Positions 27,417-37,175 are shown, counted from the first letter of the stretch. The stretch is DNA of 53,220 nucleotides from Bacteroidales bacterium (GCA_024398075.1 JAKSJM010000013.1:1-53220), one strand, 5' to 3'. Translations and numbers: made by a program. Notes: a model not told the origin generated them from the letters alone.

Positions 27417-28196
27417 ATGAAAATCTGTATCCTTCAGAGAGAAATAGCCTGGGCTGACCCTCAGGCAAACATATCGAGGCTGACTGAGGAGGCCAGGAAC
27501 TGGCCCAAGGCAGACCTGTATGTACTTCCGGAGATGTTCTCTACCGGCTTCGCCACTCATCCAGAGGGCATAGCCGAAGAGGAAGCGCAGTGCGCTTCTC
27601 TAGAGTGGATGCGTGAGACGGCGAAGGCTATGGACTGTGCCTTGGCCGGAAGCATTGCTACACATACCATTGACGGAAAGTATGTTAATCGCTTCCATTT
27701 CGTCACCCCGGACGCTGAGTGGCACTACGACAAGCACCACCTCTTCACATATAGTGGAGAGCACGAGCGCTTCACTGCGGGAGAAGAGCAGGTCATCGTG
27801 GAGTGGCGCGGAGTCCGTTTCCGCCTCATCGTCTGCTACGACCTCCGCTTCCCAGCTTGGAGCAGGAACAGCGGCGCTGGAAAGGACGGAAAGTACGACT
27901 GTCTGCTATGCGTGGCAAGCTGGCCTTCAGTCCGATCAGGCGCATGGAAAGCACTCGTGAGGGCCAGAGCCATCGAGAATCAGTGCTTCGTCGCTGCCGT
28001 GAACAGGGTAGGTACAGACCCATCATGCATTTATAGCGGAGACTCCGCCATCATCGACGCCTATGGCGAGGAGCTCGCAGCCTGCACGCCATACCAGGCA
28101 GAAGCGGTGGTGGCAGACCTGGACATGGACGCGCTCCGCGCTTTCCGCGAGAAGTTCCCAGTCCTTGCAGACGCAGACCAAATAACCTTGAATTAA
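27417..28196 (+). CDS. Nitrilase-family carbon-nitrogen hydrolase, omega-amidase type
   Basis: A 259-residue cytoplasmic enzyme of the nitrilase superfamily. The catalytic triad is visible: Glu39 in LPEMFSTGF, Lys106 in YDKHHLF and Cys140 in VCYDLRFPAW. The HHLF after the Lys and the CYDLRFP context resemble YafV/Nit2 omega-amidases, which hydrolyse alpha-ketoglutaramate and related amides. The start ATG is 2 bp after the preceding stop, so it is probably in one operon with the upstream lipoproteins and the downstream GHL10 gene (7 bp away). The shared function, if any, is not evident. Confidence 0.9.
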   Translation: MKICILQREIAWADPQANISRLTEEARNWPKADLYVLPEMFSTGFATHPEGIAEEEAQCASLEWMRETAKAMDCALAGSIATHTIDGKYVNRFHFVTPDAEWHYDKHHLFTYSGEHERFTAGEEQVIVEWRGVRFRLIVCYDLRFPAWSRNSGAGKDGKYDCLLCVASWPSVRSGAWKALVRARAIENQCFVAAVNRVGTDPSCIYSGDSAIIDAYGEELAACTPYQAEAVVADLDMDALRAFREKFPVLADADQITLN

Positions 28197-28203
28197 AAAT
28201 AAA

Positions 28204-29772
28204 ATGAAAAGATTGTTCGTAGCACTGGCTGCTACTCTGGCACTTGCCATTTCATCACTTCACGCACAGGAAGATCAGCTCACCCCGAAGAGGGAGTTTC
28301 GTGGAGCATGGCTCCACATCGTAGGAAACTCTACCATGCGGAACATGACCACACAGCAGATCCAGGACTGGTTCACCAGCACCTTGGACACCTTGCAGGC
28401 GGCTGGTTGCAATGCCATCGTGTTCCAGGTCAGGCCACAGGCTGACGCCTTCTTCGAGTCATCGCTCGAGCCTTGGACACGTTTCCTCACAGGCACACAG
28501 GGCAAAGCGCCAAAACCATACTGGGATCCTCTCGCATTTGTGATCGAGGAGAGCCACAAGAGAGGTATGGAGCTTCACGCTTGGCTGAACCCATATCGTG
28601 TCACGTCAAATGACAAGGAGGTCCTCACCAAGGACCACCTCTACTACAAGAATCCAGGGATTTTCAGAAGATACGGAAAGCAACTCTACTTCGACCCAGG
28701 CGAGCCCGCTGCGCGCGAGCACACCATCAAGGTGATTGCCGACATCGTGAAGCGCTACGACGTGGATGCTATCCACTTCGACGACTACTTCTACCCTTAC
28801 CCTGAAGGAAACAAGGACTTCCCAGATGACGCATCATTCAAGAAATATGGAGCCAAGGACGGTTTCACCCCTGACCAGAAGAATGACTGGAGAAGACATA
28901 ACACAGAGGTACTCATCCGCGACATAAACAAGGCGATCAAGGAGATAAAGCCTTGGGTACGTTTCGGCATCTCACCTTTCGGCATCCACAGGAATCTCAA
29001 GGATGACCCTTCCGGATCACGTACAAATGGTCTCTCAAACTACGACCAGCTCTTCGCTGACGTCCCAGGATGGGCAAACAAGGGCTATATCGACTACATG
29101 GCGCCTCAGCTTTACTGGGAGATCGGCCATCCGAGAGCAGACTACGACGTGCTCATCAACTGGTGGAACGACTCGAACTTCAAGGGCCATCTCTACATCG
29201 GCCAGTCCATCTCATCATTGAACAAGATGGACCTTCAGGACAGCACCACCACTCAGCTTGGCACCAAGATGAGAATGGTGAGAGAGCGCGACGGTGTGCA
29301 TGGAAACATCTGGTGGCCAGGCTGGAGCATCCCTAAGAATGTGAATGGCATCTGCGATTCACTCACAGTGAAGTACCAGAAAGCCCTTTCGCTCATCCCT
29401 GCCTATACCGACATCGATGCGATCGCTCCAGACCCAGTCTCTATCATTGGCTCAGACCTCGAGGAGATCATCTGGTACGCACAGCGCACAGACGACGTGA
29501 TGCAGGAGCCACATTTCTATGTGGTATATAAGTTTGACGAGGGAGAGGACATCGACATCTCCGATGCAAACCACATCGTGGCCATCACCAAGGAGAATGG
29601 CTACAGGCCTGCAGAAGGATCGAACAGATACAGATATGTCGTCACAGTGGTGGACCACTGCTGGAACGAGAGCGCACCTTCAGAGCCGATGAGGCTCAAG
29701 CGCCCTATCGACATGTCACCACTGCCAGCCCTTGAGCCGCAGCAGGCGATGTTAAGCTCACTGATTCTTTAG
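28204..29772 (+). CDS. GHL10-family glycoside hydrolase-like protein (DUF187)
   Basis: A 522-residue exported protein with signal peptide (MKRLFVALAATLALAISSLHAQ). Residues 30-340 match the GHL10/DUF187 TIM-barrel family: REFRGAWLHIVGNSTM, QVRPQADAFFESSLEPW, LHAWLNPYRV, DAIHFDDYFYPYP, RFGISPFGIHRN and YIDYMAPQLYWEIG. The Asp pair in HFDDYF and the acidic residue of YWEIG are candidate catalytic groups. The C-terminal 120 residues look like an Fn3/Ig domain. Family members are thought to act on glycans, including peptidoglycan-derived ones. It overlaps the converging DUF3109 gene by 15 bp. Confidence 0.88.
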   Translation: MKRLFVALAATLALAISSLHAQEDQLTPKREFRGAWLHIVGNSTMRNMTTQQIQDWFTSTLDTLQAAGCNAIVFQVRPQADAFFESSLEPWTRFLTGTQGKAPKPYWDPLAFVIEESHKRGMELHAWLNPYRVTSNDKEVLTKDHLYYKNPGIFRRYGKQLYFDPGEPAAREHTIKVIADIVKRYDVDAIHFDDYFYPYPEGNKDFPDDASFKKYGAKDGFTPDQKNDWRRHNTEVLIRDINKAIKEIKPWVRFGISPFGIHRNLKDDPSGSRTNGLSNYDQLFADVPGWANKGYIDYMAPQLYWEIGHPRADYDVLINWWNDSNFKGHLYIGQSISSLNKMDLQDSTTTQLGTKMRMVRERDGVHGNIWWPGWSIPKNVNGICDSLTVKYQKALSLIPAYTDIDAIAPDPVSIIGSDLEEIIWYAQRTDDVMQEPHFYVVYKFDEGEDIDISDANHIVAITKENGYRPAEGSNRYRYVVTVVDHCWNESAPSEPMRLKRPIDMSPLPALEPQQAMLSSLIL

Positions 29773-30363
29773 GACATATTCGGCAGCCGCACAGAGCTGC
29801 TCGTAGAAATCTTCGCCGAAAGCGGCGATGAGAGGGTCTTTCAGGAACTGATAGACCCTTGTTTTTTCACGTGCTCCCTTCGCGAATGCATCGGCACAAA
29901 TGTCCCAATGATGCAGATTCAAGGCCTTTCCGCCTCCTGTGAGTTCCTTCACGCGTATAGGGTACAATGAGCACGAGATAGGCTTACGGAACTGGCACTT
30001 GCCAGCGAGATGACACATCTCGATGGCACAGAGGCAGTTCCCGGCCTCATCGAAGTGCGTGTATGCACACTCCTCAGTGCCTGGAACCAGCGGGGTGACG
30101 ACATCGCCCTCGATGTCTATCTCGAAGAATCCTTTCTCCTCCGCTGCCTCGCGGCCCTTCTCGCTCATGAGAGAAGAATACTTAGGATAGTCCCTCTCGC
30201 ACTCCTCTATCTCACTTTCCTTCATCGGTGCGCCGCAGTCTCCCACGATGCAGCACTTACCCTTGCATACGGCATAGTCGCAGGCAAAGTACTCGGTCAC
30301 CACCTCCTCCGATACGAGGATGTCGCCTATCTCTATGATTGTTCCAAAATCTCTTCTACCCAT
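29758..30363 (-). CDS. DUF3109-family cysteine-rich protein
   Basis: A 201-residue cytoplasmic protein rich in clustered cysteines: CDYAVCKGKCCIVGDCGAPM near residues 27-46, then CAYTHFDEAGNCLCAIEMCH and CQFRKPISCSLYPIR. The pattern fits DUF3109 and suggests an iron-sulfur or zinc site, but the function is unknown. It is 4 bp downstream of the M16-like gene, and its stop region overlaps the end of the GHL10 gene by 15 bp on the opposite strand. Confidence 0.85.
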   Translation of the reverse strand: MGRRDFGTIIEIGDILVSEEVVTEYFACDYAVCKGKCCIVGDCGAPMKESEIEECERDYPKYSSLMSEKGREAAEEKGFFEIDIEGDVVTPLVPGTEECAYTHFDEAGNCLCAIEMCHLAGKCQFRKPISCSLYPIRVKELTGGGKALNLHHWDICADAFAKGAREKTRVYQFLKDPLIAAFGEDFYEQLCAAAEYVLKNQ

Positions 30364-30367
30364 AAAA

Positions 30368-32959
30368 CTAGTATACTATAAACTCCACCTTGCTCCCCTC
30401 CTCGAACTTTTTCAGAATGTCCCTGACATCTGAAACGGTCACAGAGTTGATCTTATCCTTATATCCAGACACCATATCCTTGCCGTAAGAGTATCTGGTA
30501 AGGACATTTCTCATCATGATGGATGGACGAGCATATTCTGCTGTGATATCGTCCAGAAGATCAGCCTTGGCTATCTTCAGCTGAGCATCTGTCAGTGTGC
30601 CCTTCGACACCTTGGCGATGGCCTCTCGCACGCGTCCGAGGGCTTTCAAGGAGTTCTCTGGAGTTATGCCGGCAGGAAGTCCCGACAGTTCGGCTGGACG
30701 GCAGCTGATTCTAAGGTCGAGCCTCTCTACAGGGAACACCTCATAGCTGTCAGAAAGCTCCAGATATAGACCTGAGTCTGCAATGGCCTGAACGATCTCC
30801 CTTTCAAGCACCATCTGAGCAAGCTTATATGCCATGTAGCGCTCTCCACTGAATGGAAGTACAGTAGACATCGCCACATTTATGCTTGGTTCTGCACTTC
30901 CAGCCTGAACATCTTCCGACCCCACCGTACATGTAGACCAGCCCGAGCGAAGCTTGTAGCTGACTGATGGTCTTACAGCGTGCTGAGAGCTTGTTTCGAA
31001 GCCGCCCAGATAGCGGCAGAGCACCTTCTTCGCATCATCCTCATCCAAGTCGCCAATGAGCACAAAAACTCCATCTCCCACACGGGAGAACTGGTTATCA
31101 AAATACTTGTCTGCACGCTGAGGAAGATCATCACGGAGCGAAGCGAAACGCTTTCTCGGCGAGTACTTATAATCTGGGCACATGATGCTGTCCACAACAG
31201 ACTCTATACCTTCTTGCTCTCTCTTGACTATCTTAAGTCTAAGTTCTTCGCACTGCTTGTAGTATCTGAACGCCTCCTTGTTTACCTTTCTTTCATTTGC
31301 CACAGCCAGCAACGACTTCATCACAAACGGAAGCATATCCGATGGAGCCGAGCCTGAAATGCGCATGTCGGAGAGACTCACTGAGGTATTCTGGACGACA
31401 GCATTGGCCTTCAGCATGTTCTGGAAGGTGGCACCGCTCAGGCCTGCCACATCATACAGCGGCAGCATGTCCTGCACGAAACCGCACTCGCCCTGCGAGA
31501 TGCCCTGGACACCCGAATAGCCGCCCTTGATCATGAGAGCATAGTCAAACTTGCCCTTGGTATCGGCCTTCTTATAAATGACACTCATACCGTTTGAGAA
31601 TGTCCACATCTTTCCGCCCGAGATAGGTTCAGCCATTTCCTTCTTCAGCTTGACCTTGGCCTTCGGCGTCGCAAGCTTCGTGGAGTCACCGTAATTCTGG
31701 ATAAAATTCGGGATGGAGCCTTCTACATTGGCCATGCGCCATGCCACATTGAATACGGTGCGCAACTCAGCGGCGTCGGCGCAATATGCCGGTGCGGCGC
31801 AGCGTAGAGCCACGTTCTTCGATGGCTCGAGCAACGCAGAGACGAAATCATTGAACAGAGGCAGCACCTTATCCACAGGAAGTCTCTGCTGCGCAAAGAA
31901 CTCGGCGCGCGTCGCAGTGGTGGCAAGTGGGGCCCCATAGAGGTACGCCGCTATACACCTGTCCATCCACTCCTTGTTCGTGGTCTTCTTCGCGGCAGTC
32001 TTCGCGATGGAAGTGAGGAACTCGTCACGCGCAAAGGCGTATTCCTCGACGCTCGTGCTCTTCGCATCCAGAGATGAGAGCACCTCCGAGAGCGCCTGCA
32101 CTGCGTCCTGAACCCTTCCTGGCGCGACGCTGACGCTGACTGTGAACACCTCATCCGACGGGCCATCCGCGCTGCTTCTGTATTCTGTCTCCACCTCTGC
32201 CAGCGGGATGTTCCTCTGGCGGAATGTGCTTTCTACGCGGTTCTGGGCAATGATTCCGAGTTCCTTCGCAAACATCTCAGTCACCAGCGGCTGTACTGTA
32301 GCCATCAGCTCCTTCGGCGCGCGTGGCGACGCAAATGCCACAGTTATGGTCGCCACTCCCTCCTTTTCAGCAGGGACACACTCCACACGCATCGAATCCG
32401 CCAGCAGGCTCGGCACGGGACTTTGCTTAGGGAGTGGCTGCCTGCGGCTTACCATCATGGAAAGGACCTTCATCCTCTCCACAAGAGCCTTCGGATCGAT
32501 ATCGCCACTCACCACGACGGCCTGGCTGTAAGGGCTGCGCTCGCTGATACCAAACATCATCATAAGAGTAGTATCGCATACAGCCTGTGACGACACAGGC
32601 ACGCCTTCAAACCTGTATTTGGTAGCGTCTGGGGCAGACTCCACGAAGCCATAGTTACGATACCCCACTCCATTTGACGCAAGGAACCTGTATGGCTTCT
32701 TCCCATCGAAGTAAGGAAGGTCCACAAGGGCGCCTCTAGCCGAATCAGCGGCTTCATCACCCTTCTGGATGATCGCAAAATCGGCCATGCCCTTGTCTAT
32801 CTTATTAGTGACAAGATAATATGTAATGCCATTCGGAAGCGCCCCCATAGTCACCTCAGATGCCGTTTTCAGGGTTGGAAGTCCCTGAGCGCCAAGCATC
32901 TGAGACACACACACCAGAAACGCTACACATAATTTGGCAAGGTTTATGCTAATTCTCAT
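30368..32959 (-). CDS. M16-family peptidase-like protein without the zinc motif
   Basis: An 863-residue exported protein. The signal peptide is near residues 5-25 (CVAFLVCVSQMLGAQG), then comes the M16-like start LPNGITYYLVTN with repeated M16 domains. Late in the chain, FVLIGDLDEDDAKKVLCRYLGG is characteristic. The HxxEH zinc motif expected about 45 residues after LPNG is absent: the segment reads YRFLASNGVGYRNYGF. No second HxxEH is seen. It is probably a non-catalytic partner or chaperone-like paralogue. The start is ATG 32959; the longer frame to 32986 would overlap the TACCTTTG box. Confidence 0.8.
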   Translation of the reverse strand: MRISINLAKLCVAFLVCVSQMLGAQGLPTLKTASEVTMGALPNGITYYLVTNKIDKGMADFAIIQKGDEAADSARGALVDLPYFDGKKPYRFLASNGVGYRNYGFVESAPDATKYRFEGVPVSSQAVCDTTLMMMFGISERSPYSQAVVVSGDIDPKALVERMKVLSMMVSRRQPLPKQSPVPSLLADSMRVECVPAEKEGVATITVAFASPRAPKELMATVQPLVTEMFAKELGIIAQNRVESTFRQRNIPLAEVETEYRSSADGPSDEVFTVSVSVAPGRVQDAVQALSEVLSSLDAKSTSVEEYAFARDEFLTSIAKTAAKKTTNKEWMDRCIAAYLYGAPLATTATRAEFFAQQRLPVDKVLPLFNDFVSALLEPSKNVALRCAAPAYCADAAELRTVFNVAWRMANVEGSIPNFIQNYGDSTKLATPKAKVKLKKEMAEPISGGKMWTFSNGMSVIYKKADTKGKFDYALMIKGGYSGVQGISQGECGFVQDMLPLYDVAGLSGATFQNMLKANAVVQNTSVSLSDMRISGSAPSDMLPFVMKSLLAVANERKVNKEAFRYYKQCEELRLKIVKREQEGIESVVDSIMCPDYKYSPRKRFASLRDDLPQRADKYFDNQFSRVGDGVFVLIGDLDEDDAKKVLCRYLGGFETSSQHAVRPSVSYKLRSGWSTCTVGSEDVQAGSAEPSINVAMSTVLPFSGERYMAYKLAQMVLEREIVQAIADSGLYLELSDSYEVFPVERLDLRISCRPAELSGLPAGITPENSLKALGRVREAIAKVSKGTLTDAQLKIAKADLLDDITAEYARPSIMMRNVLTRYSYGKDMVSGYKDKINSVTVSDVRDILKKFEEGSKVEFIVY

Positions 32960-32979
32960 GACAAATGTTGTAGTGGTGC

Positions 32980-33012
32980 TTTGCAAAGGTAAGGTTTTTT
33001 TTACTACCTTTG
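32980..33012. promoter_or_regulatory. Divergent promoters, M16-like and TPR genes
   Basis: Plus: TTTG at 32980-32983, 21 bp spacing, TACCTTTG at 33005-33012, for the TPR gene (ATG 33054). Minus: TACCTTTG at 32991-32984 for the M16-like gene (ATG 32959), without an obvious -33. The minus -7 box lies between the two plus-strand elements, so the polymerases would compete. Confidence 0.65.
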
Positions 33013-33053
33013 TGAGTCACACACATGAATTAATTATTTAACAGTATACCATT

Positions 33054-33986
33054 ATGAAGAAATTGATTCTTTCGATCATCGCCATCGCAGTATCAGTGTG
33101 CATGGCATCCGCACAGGACATGGCTACCGCCACCGAAACAGCCAAGACTGCTAACGAGGCTCTTACCAGCAATGATTATACCACTGCTCTCAAGGGTTTC
33201 AAGGAAGCTATGACACTTGCTGAGGCTTGTGGTGAGGAAGGCGCTGAAATCGTATCCACCTGCAAGGACATCATCCCTAGAATCATGCTCGCCATCGCTA
33301 AGGATGCCATCAACGATAACAAACTCGATGAGGCTCTCCAGGGCATCGCTGAGGCTGTAAAGGTAGCTGAGGAGTACAAGGTTGACGATGTACTCGATGA
33401 GGCTGCAGATCTCGTACCTCAGATCAAGATGAAGAAGGCAAATGATCTCTACAAGGCTCAGGATTTCGCTGGCGCAGTAGAGGCATTCAAGGATATCCTC
33501 GCTGACGATCCTGCAAACGGAAAGGTGGCTCTCACCCTCGGTGCATGCTACGCTAAGCTCGGCGACAACGACAATGCTGAGGCTGCTTTCACACAGGCAC
33601 TTGACAATGGCCAGGTAGTCGCAGCCAAGAAGCAGCTCGCAAACATCAACCTCAAGAAGGCTTCTGCAGCACTCAAGGCTAAGAAGTATGCTGAGGCTGT
33701 AGAGAGCGCTCTCAAGTCAAACGAGTATGTTGAGGATGCAAAGTGTCTCCAGATCGCTGGTCAGGCTTCACAGCTTGCAGGCAAGGAGGCTGACGCCATC
33801 AAGTATTTCGAGAGCTATCTCGAGGCTGCTCCAGAGTCAAAGAACGCTGGCCAGATCGCATTCACCCTCGGCGCTCTCTATCAGAAGGCTAAGAACAACG
33901 CTAAGGCTAAGGAGTTCTACACCAAGGCTCTTACCGATCCTAAGTTCGGTGCTGAGGCTAAGAAGCAGATCGACGCTCTTAAGTAA
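33054..33986 (+). CDS. Exported TPR-repeat protein
   Basis: A 310-residue protein with signal peptide MKKLILSIIAIAVSVCMASAQ, predicted periplasmic. The mature part is helical, with TPR-like units: ANEALTSNDYTTALKGFKEA, ANDLYKAQDFAGAVEAFKDI, LGACYAKLGDNDNAEAAFTQAL, KKYAEAVESALKS and YQKAKNNAKAKEFYTKAL. TPR arrays act as protein-interaction scaffolds; the partner is unknown. Its stop overlaps the U32 gene start by one base (TAATG at 33984-33988), indicating coupled translation. Confidence 0.88.
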   Translation: MKKLILSIIAIAVSVCMASAQDMATATETAKTANEALTSNDYTTALKGFKEAMTLAEACGEEGAEIVSTCKDIIPRIMLAIAKDAINDNKLDEALQGIAEAVKVAEEYKVDDVLDEAADLVPQIKMKKANDLYKAQDFAGAVEAFKDILADDPANGKVALTLGACYAKLGDNDNAEAAFTQALDNGQVVAAKKQLANINLKKASAALKAKKYAEAVESALKSNEYVEDAKCLQIAGQASQLAGKEADAIKYFESYLEAAPESKNAGQIAFTLGALYQKAKNNAKAKEFYTKALTDPKFGAEAKKQIDALK

Positions 33987-35851
33987 TGACATCACTTGAA
34001 CTTCTCGCACCAGCGAGAAACTACGATATCGGCATCGCAGCAGTTGACTGCGGTGCCGATGCCGTGTATATCGCGGCAGAGGAGTTCGGAGCCAGAAAGG
34101 ACGCAGGAAACTCCATGCAGGACGTGGAGCGTCTGTGTACCTATGCGCACAAGTTCGGTGTGAGGATATTCCTCACCGTAAATACCATAGTGTATGACGA
34201 GGAGCTGGAACGCGTGCATAAGATGATGCTTGACGCCCAGGAGGCTGGCGTAGACGCATTCATCGTACAGGACCTTGCCATCACCACCTGGGATGACATC
34301 AAGGTTCCCATCCATGCCTCCACACAGTGCGCCATAAGGGACGCAGGCAAGGCTTGTTTCTATCAGAGTCTCGGCTTCTCCAGACTCGTTCTGGAAAGAG
34401 AACTGTCCCTTGACGACATCAAGATGATAGCAGATGCTGTCCCTGACTGCGAGATAGAATGCTTCGTGCATGGAGCCCTCTGTGTGTGCTACAGTGGACA
34501 GTGCTACATGTCTGAAAACATCAGCAGGAGGAGTGCAAACAGAGGAGGATGCATACAGGCTTGCAGGTCGCTTTACGACCTCGTAGACGAGTCTGGAAAA
34601 GTCTTGGTCAAGGACAAGGCTCTCCTTTCGCTCAAGGACTATCGCCTTCTCGAGAGGATCGAAGACATGGCCGGAGCAGGAGTCTGCTCGTTCAAGATAG
34701 AAGGAAGGCTCAAGAGTGCATCCTACGTAAAGAACGTGGTACGCGAGTACTCGCAGGCGCTTGATGCACTGGTAGAGAAATACCCGGAAGAGTACCGCAG
34801 GTCTTCATTTGGACACGTAAGCGGAGGATTCAGGCCAGACAGCGCGAAGACATTCAACCGTGGATACACCGAGCTGTTCATGGACGCAGAGCGCGGGAAG
34901 TGGTCTTCCATGGACGCGCCGAAGTCCATGGGCGAGCGTATCGGAAGCGTCGCTGGGGTCCGCAGGGTGGACCAGAAGACGATGGAGATACGCGTGAAGC
35001 CGATTCCGGGCGGAGTGGAACTTCACAACGGAGATGGTTTCTGCACCATAGGAAAGAACCTCAGGGACGGCCAGGGTGGCCTTCTGGGCTTCCGCGGCGA
35101 TGTCTGTGAAGGTCTCACCATCCGCTGCAAGTTTTCCCCTGACATCGTCGCCGGCGCCCCTATCTACCGTAACATAAACGCTCAGTTCGAGAAGGAACTT
35201 GAGAAGAACATGCCTTCTAGAGAGATGGACGTAGATGTGTCAGTATCCATAAGTGGAAGCTACGACATTGATTTCACGGCCCGCACCGAGGATGGGCGCG
35301 AGGTGCTCAGCGCCTTCAAGGCGGACCTTGAGGACGCCGAGAACGCAGAGCGCCAGAGAGCACTCATCGAGGGGCAGATATCGAAGAGAGCGGGCATCTA
35401 TAAGTTCCATCTGTCGAAGATCAAGGTAAACACTCCTGGTGGCAAACTGCCACTGCTGAGCGCATCCATCCTGAACAGCATCCGAAGGCTGATGGCAGAA
35501 GATCTCGATGCCCAGCCGCTCAAGGCCACCCCTTTGGCACAAGGCCACAAGGACGCCTCTGTGCAAGCTCCTGAGGATACCTTGAATTACAAGGCTAACA
35601 TCTCGAACCATCTGTCAGAAGAAGTCTATGCTTCACGTGGAGTCGCTCACATGGATTCGGCATACGAACTCTCACACCAGAAAGAAGCAGAGCTCATGCG
35701 CACCAAGTACTGCATCAGACACGAGCTCGGCATGTGTCCAGTCCACCAGGGAGCGAAGCCTGGTGGCCCACTTTACCTCACTAACAACGGCAGGAGATTC
35801 GCTCTAGGCTTTGACTGCAAGAACTGTGAGATGAGCGTCAAGGAGGCCTAG
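33986..35851 (+). CDS. U32 peptidase-family protein (YegQ/RlhA-like)
   Basis: A 621-residue cytoplasmic protein. The N-terminal barrel domain has the U32 signature: LELLAPARNYDIGIAAVDCGADAVYIA, IHASTQCAIRD, and CFVHGALCVCYSGQCYMS followed by NRGGCIQACRSLYDL. These conserved cysteines are iron-sulfur-associated in RNA-hydroxylating relatives such as RlhA. A C-terminal extension ends in further cysteines (CIRHELGMCPVHQ and DCKNCEMS). Many family members modify RNA or ubiquinone precursors rather than degrade collagen, so the role is open. It is translationally coupled to the TPR gene and converges with a lipoprotein gene 1 bp away. Confidence 0.88.
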   Translation: MTSLELLAPARNYDIGIAAVDCGADAVYIAAEEFGARKDAGNSMQDVERLCTYAHKFGVRIFLTVNTIVYDEELERVHKMMLDAQEAGVDAFIVQDLAITTWDDIKVPIHASTQCAIRDAGKACFYQSLGFSRLVLERELSLDDIKMIADAVPDCEIECFVHGALCVCYSGQCYMSENISRRSANRGGCIQACRSLYDLVDESGKVLVKDKALLSLKDYRLLERIEDMAGAGVCSFKIEGRLKSASYVKNVVREYSQALDALVEKYPEEYRRSSFGHVSGGFRPDSAKTFNRGYTELFMDAERGKWSSMDAPKSMGERIGSVAGVRRVDQKTMEIRVKPIPGGVELHNGDGFCTIGKNLRDGQGGLLGFRGDVCEGLTIRCKFSPDIVAGAPIYRNINAQFEKELEKNMPSREMDVDVSVSISGSYDIDFTARTEDGREVLSAFKADLEDAENAERQRALIEGQISKRAGIYKFHLSKIKVNTPGGKLPLLSASILNSIRRLMAEDLDAQPLKATPLAQGHKDASVQAPEDTLNYKANISNHLSEEVYASRGVAHMDSAYELSHQKEAELMRTKYCIRHELGMCPVHQGAKPGGPLYLTNNGRRFALGFDCKNCEMSVKEA

Positions 35852-35852
35852 C

Positions 35853-37031
35853 CTACTCCAGAAGGAAGGTCAGACTCACATCTCCGAAGTTACCCACTTT
35901 ACCTGAATTCTTCCTAAAGTACGAGCTGGACAGCTGACCTCTCCAGATGATATCGTCATGAAGATTCAGAGGAATATTCAGTGTAAAGCCATAACTCTTT
36001 GAGTTCACCTTCACCGTGGCCTCGGTCTTCCAGCTGGTCTGGGTACCTCCATCATCTTCATTCACCAGAAATGCAAACATATCCAGCTGCGGGGTAAACT
36101 CAGAGATAAGAACAGCATTGAATGGTATCCTCTGCCCCATCTTCGACCTAGGGACAGATATCATGAAGTTCGTGATGGTCGGCTTGAAGAGCTTAAGTTC
36201 AGCCTCTGTGCTGGCCGTGAAACCACTCACACTGCCACAATGAATCACGATTTCAGATGCTCCACAAAGCCAGCAGTCGTAGTTTCTCATGAGCTTTATG
36301 TCCTTAAGGTACAGAGTGGGATACTCCTGAGTGGAGGCTGACTTCACATAGACTTCCCCGCCTAGACCCCACTCAGGGTCATTCCTTCTTCTCACTTCGA
36401 TGGATTCGTAGCCACTGTCATCATTTCTATTGAGTACCCACACAGGACGCTCCATGGCCATCTTTTCATCCACAATCACCTGCTGCACATGGCTGGAGCC
36501 GTCTTCCTCGCGCACTATCTCATAGCCGATGTTCGTGGAAGCCTCGCTCTCTGGATAGTAAGTGATTATCGGGAACTGCTGGCCGTCCCACAGCTCAGAA
36601 TAAGGCCAGTAAACCTGAGCATCCGAGCTTTCAAGCGCCTCCAGCAGTCCCTCGACTGAAGACTCACCAGCTTTCGTCCTGGCGCCCAGATAGTCCTCAA
36701 TCAAGGAACGTAGAGGCTTGGAATAACTCTTCGTCGGAGCCTTCGTATCCAGTCTCTCCGTGCCTACACCCTTGCCCGGCTCCTCGAAAAGATCATGCAT
36801 CGTATACTCTTCATCATATCCATTTGTCAATGACTCCGTAACTGCAGAATGTACCTCCTGCAGATGTTCCTTCTCCAAAGGCAGTTCAGAGAACATCACC
36901 GCCAAATCCTTCAGTTCCGTCCAGGTCTTAGGCACCTCATTTTCCTGCTCGACGGAAGGTTTTTCATTCACACAAGATACAGTAGACAGGCAGAGCACGC
37001 TGGCTCCCACTATCCGAAGCAATCCTTTCAT
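35853..37031 (-). CDS. Putative lipoprotein of unknown function
   Basis: A 392-residue protein with signal peptide and lipobox (CLSTVSCVNEKPSVEQE). The start is ATG 37031 (MKGLLRIVGASVLC); the open frame to 37067 adds residues before the signal peptide. The mature part opens with an acidic helical stretch and contains DAQVYWPYSELWDGQQFPIITYYP followed by WVLNRNDDSGYESIEV, a pattern I have seen in Bacteroidales lipoproteins but cannot name. The C-terminus ends in beta-like VGNFGDVSLTFLLE. A possible -7 (GAACTTTG) is at 37064-37057. Confidence 0.65.
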   Translation of the reverse strand: MKGLLRIVGASVLCLSTVSCVNEKPSVEQENEVPKTWTELKDLAVMFSELPLEKEHLQEVHSAVTESLTNGYDEEYTMHDLFEEPGKGVGTERLDTKAPTKSYSKPLRSLIEDYLGARTKAGESSVEGLLEALESSDAQVYWPYSELWDGQQFPIITYYPESEASTNIGYEIVREEDGSSHVQQVIVDEKMAMERPVWVLNRNDDSGYESIEVRRRNDPEWGLGGEVYVKSASTQEYPTLYLKDIKLMRNYDCWLCGASEIVIHCGSVSGFTASTEAELKLFKPTITNFMISVPRSKMGQRIPFNAVLISEFTPQLDMFAFLVNEDDGGTQTSWKTEATVKVNSKSYGFTLNIPLNLHDDIIWRGQLSSSYFRKNSGKVGNFGDVSLTFLLE

Positions 37032-37175
37032 AGTCCATAGTTTTATAAGTCCACTGCAAAGTTCCACAGAACTATCCGTTTAACCTAAATGGAAACGGAT
37101 AAAAATAAAAATCGCCACCACACGTATGTGCAACAGCGTTTTTGTTATCAATAAAAAGAAAAATTTGCAGCAAAA

